From JBHIBR01 sp046759145 [NCBI: Nitrospinota bacterium] (GTDB lineage: Bacteria; UBA8248): a DNA stretch of 7,295 nucleotides. The notes beneath the pieces were generated by a model. That model did no database searches. It saw only the letters and a list, made by a program, of their open reading frames with translations, and was not told where the DNA came from. Made by a program: the position numbers and the translations under genes. Each line of letters starts with the position of its first letter. Within the stretch, counting starts at the first letter, position 1. This document shows, one piece after another, positions 6,450 to 7,295 of the stretch. The DNA lies in NCBI GenBank assembly GCA_046759145.1, contig JBHIBR010000088.1, forward strand, positions 1-7,295, in the 5' to 3' direction.

Positions 6450-6920
6450 AAGACCATCGAGGGACATCTGGGCGGTGAGGGCCTGCGGGTGGCCCTGGTG
6501 GCGAGCCGCTTCAACGACTTCATCACCGACCACCTGGTCAAAGGGGCCCTGGACGCCCTCCAGCGCTGCGGGGTGAAGGAGGAGGCCATCGACCTGGTGC
6601 GGGTGCCGGGTTCTTTCGAGATCCCCCCCGTGGCCAAGCGCATGGCGGAGAGCCGCCGCTACGACGCCGTGGTGTGCCTCTCGACGGTCATCCGGGGGGC
6701 GACCCCTCACTTCGAGTACGTCGCCACCGAGGTGAGCAAGGGGGTGGCGGCGGTGGCGCTGGAGACGGGGGTGCCCATCGCCTTCGGCGTCCTCACCACC
6801 GACACCATCGAACAGGCCATCGAGCGGGCGGGCACCAAGCAGGGGAACAAGGGCTTTGAGGCCGCCCTGGTGGCGGTGGAGATGGCCACCCTGCTGCGTG
6901 CCCTCCCGGGGGGGAAGTAG
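6444..6920 (+). CDS. ribH: 6,7-dimethyl-8-ribityllumazine synthase
   Basis: Lumazine synthase joins the RibD-derived aminopyrimidine (after dephosphorylation) with dihydroxybutanone phosphate from RibBA to give the substrate of RibE. Family members form pentamers or 60-subunit shells. The 158 residues match the usual length. Recognisable segments are SRFNDFIT (21-28), VPGSFEIP (54-61), [12 protein letters not shown] (82-93, with the catalytic His89), VSKGVA (97-102), [17 protein letters not shown] (114-130) and GNKGFEAA (134-141). No ATG is available; translation must use GTG at 6444 or 6447, and the nearest upstream stop is within ribBA. It lies 11 nt after ribBA and 3 nt before nusB, firmly inside the operon. 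CLSTVIRG carries Ser-Thr where Gly-Ala is commonest, a mild change outside the catalytic His. Nothing suggests inactivation. Confidence 0.97.
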   Translation: MVKTIEGHLGGEGLRVALVASRFNDFITDHLVKGALDALQRCGVKEEAIDLVRVPGSFEIPPVAKRMAESRRYDAVVCLSTVIRGATPHFEYVATEVSKGVAAVALETGVPIAFGVLTTDTIEQAIERAGTKQGNKGFEAALVAVEMATLLRALPGGK

Positions 6921-6923
6921 GCC
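6909..6923 (+). promoter_or_regulatory. nusB ribosome binding site within the ribH 3' end
   Basis: A G-rich run ending GGGGAAG (about 6911-6917) lies 6 nt before GTG at 6924 and overlaps the last Gly-Gly-Lys codons of ribH. This placement supports the GTG start and coupled translation of ribH and nusB. Confidence 0.6.
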
Positions 6924-7295
6924 GTGGGGGTACGGCGCCGCGCCCGGGAGGTGGCCCTCCAGATCCTCTACCAGATGGAGGTGGTGGAGGGCAGCCCGGA
7001 GAAGGTACTCGAGAGCTTCTGGACCCTCCACCCGGCCGCCCCCGAGGTGCGCGCCTACGCCGAGCGCCTCGCCCGCTCCACCTGGGAGCGGCGAGAGCTC
7101 CTGGATTCCCTCATCGCCGAGGCGAGCGAGCACTGGTCGCTTGGGCGCATGGACCTCATCGCCCTCAACATCCTCCGCTTCGCCGCCTGCGAGCTCATGT
7201 GCTTCGGGGAGGTGCCGACCAAGGTGGTCATCAACGAGGCGGTGGAGGTGGCCAAGAAGTACGGCACCGCCGACGCCGCGCCCTTCATCAACGGC
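6924..7295 (+). CDS. nusB: Transcription antitermination factor NusB, N-terminal part (3' end outside window)
   Basis: NusB binds boxA RNA together with ribosomal protein S10 (NusE) and helps RNA polymerase read through terminators, mainly in rRNA operons. The 124 visible residues cover most of a protein usually about 140-160 long. Family features are the basic N-terminus RRRAREVALQILYQME (4-19), WSLGRMDLIALNILRFAACEL in 71-91, PTKVVINEAVEVAKKYG (98-114) and the FING (121-124) at the window edge, where family members continue with VL or VNG-type segments. The GTG start has a well-placed Shine-Dalgarno sequence in ribH. It is in the same reading frame as ribH, separated only by the TAG and one codon, so stop-codon read-through would give a fusion, though nothing shows this happens. 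The ribH-nusB linkage is widespread in bacteria and does not by itself imply a role in flavin synthesis. Confidence 0.95.
   Translation, partial: MGVRRRAREVALQILYQMEVVEGSPEKVLESFWTLHPAAPEVRAYAERLARSTWERRELLDSLIAEASEHWSLGRMDLIALNILRFAACELMCFGEVPTKVVINEAVEVAKKYGTADAAPFING

Noticed and set aside
6918-6926. Possible RibH-NusB fusion, since both genes share a frame
   Set aside because: A TAG separates them, and a GTG with a good ribosome site follows directly; both proteins match their families as separate products.

Overview
The window is GC-rich (about 70% by eye, with codons ending mostly in G or C) and has no sign of mobile DNA, CRISPR arrays or RNA genes. It holds seven genes, all on the + strand and tightly packed. 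In order they are the 3' part of glyS (glycyl-tRNA synthetase beta subunit), ppdK (pyruvate, phosphate dikinase), ribD, ribE (riboflavin synthase), ribBA, ribH and the 5' part of nusB. Gaps between genes are 19, 15 and 20 nt, then an 8-nt overlap, then 11 and 3 nt. This fits one long transcript or overlapping transcripts. No intergenic stretch is long enough to hold a separate element. The glyS-ppdK neighbourhood, the two-subunit GlyRS, and the ribD-ribE-ribBA-ribH-nusB order recall Desulfobacterota/Deltaproteobacteria-like lineages with high GC. That placement is from memory and is tentative.

Positions 1-3357 hold the end of glyS and all of ppdK. GlyRS makes AMP and pyrophosphate, both of which PPDK can use when it turns PEP into pyruvate and ATP. 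PPDK looks fully active, but the residue two before its catalytic His456 is Ser, where the usual motif has the regulatory Thr.

Positions 3373-6920 encode the route from GTP and ribulose 5-phosphate to riboflavin. RibBA makes the first pyrimidine intermediate (RibA half) and dihydroxybutanone phosphate (RibB half). RibD deaminates and reduces the pyrimidine, RibH joins the two branches into dimethylribityllumazine, and RibE dismutates that to riboflavin. The separate phosphatase step is not in the window, nor is FMN/FAD synthesis. There is no room for an FMN riboswitch before ribD. A sigma70-like promoter candidate lies inside ribD (4087-4115) and could drive ribE-ribBA-ribH-nusB separately. 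RibBA has a basic N-terminal tail and a Gln where the RibB metal-binding His is expected.

Positions 6924-7295 begin nusB, the antitermination factor often found at the end of rib operons.

Overall this is a conserved housekeeping region rather than a new system. The points worth checking are the RibB His-to-Gln change, the internal promoter, the PPDK Ser variant, and the possible logic of a pyrophosphate-linked cluster.
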